The notes under the pieces: generated by a model
Databases searched by the model: none
The model's input: the letters and a program-made list of their open reading frames with translations, nothing else
What the model was told of the DNA's origin: nothing
Part shown: positions 5,961-6,067 of the stretch, piece after piece
How the letters are laid out: every line of letters begins with the position of its first letter
Position numbering within the stretch: the first letter of the stretch is position 1
Position numbers and translations under genes: made by a program
Assembly (NCBI GenBank): GCA_964402925.1
Contig: CAYOED010000129.1
Location: 1 to 6,067 of the forward strand
Source: Suilimivivens sp964402925
GTDB taxonomy: Bacteria > Bacillota > Clostridia > Lachnospirales > Lachnospiraceae
Reading direction: 5' to 3'
Length of the DNA stretch: 6,067 bases

Positions 5961-6067
5961 ATAATAGTTTAGTAACTATTCAGTATAGGTCGAAGCATTT
6001 ACTGCCAAGACCTAAGAATATGATTCAGGCATGCAAAATCCCATTGCCGTAGGCAATTTAGGATGGA
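5961..6067. repeat. Non-coding region with three consecutive stem-loops
   Basis: AATAGTT (5963-5969) pairs with AACTATT (5974-5980) over a four-base loop. TAGGTC (5986-5991) pairs with GACCTA (6009-6014). ATTGCC (6043-6048) pairs with GGCAAT (6052-6057) over loop GTA. No stem is followed by a T run, so they are not standard terminators. No protein is visible on either strand. The arrangement looks like a dispersed intergenic repeat or structured RNA cut by the window edge. The stems are seen directly; the identity is inference. Confidence 0.45.

Overview
The window looks like part of a Lachnospiraceae-type (Clostridia, gut Firmicutes) chromosome. One well-preserved core gene, tex, sits next to an eroded strip of mobile-element DNA. 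The assignment rests on the style of the serine recombinase (DUF4368-type C-terminus), the DUF6076-like protein, the conjugative-element protein tail, the AGGAGG-type ribosome binding sites and the protein families. No marker gene fixes the species.

Bases 1-1660 are accessory and damaged. On the minus strand, running off the left edge, is a serine recombinase gene whose catalytic N-terminus is fused in frame to its far C-terminal tail, with the middle missing. Divergent from it is a DUF6076-type gene broken by a TAG stop and by a one-base contraction of an A run. Immediately after it comes a fragment of the C-terminus of a conjugative-element protein, also carrying a one-base A-run contraction. 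About 270 bases without a recognisable gene follow.

Bases 1659-2450 hold an intact, A+T-rich gene for a CPBP-family (CAAX protease-like) membrane protein. It has a TTG start, a good ribosome binding site and a glutamine in place of the first glutamate of the active-site motif. Its base composition and surroundings suggest it came in as cargo.

Bases 2451-5130 are core chromosome: a G+C-rich inverted repeat, the rho-independent terminator of tex (minus strand), the 799-codon tex gene, and a strong sigma-A-type promoter. Tex carries a long charged linker between its HhH and S1 domains.

Bases 5101-5915 hold a plus-strand gene, divergent from tex, for a two-pass membrane protein flanked by zinc-ribbon motifs with a Tim44-like region between. 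Its N-terminal zinc knuckle is half missing, no in-frame ATG is available near the start, and the tex promoter lies at this junction. This suggests a 5' truncation by rearrangement. Bases 5916-6067 are non-coding and contain three small stem-loops in a row, possibly the start of a dispersed repeat or a structured RNA.

I see no complete new defence, toxin or biosynthetic system. The most informative content is the decay pattern of the mobile element and the odd divergent junction at tex.
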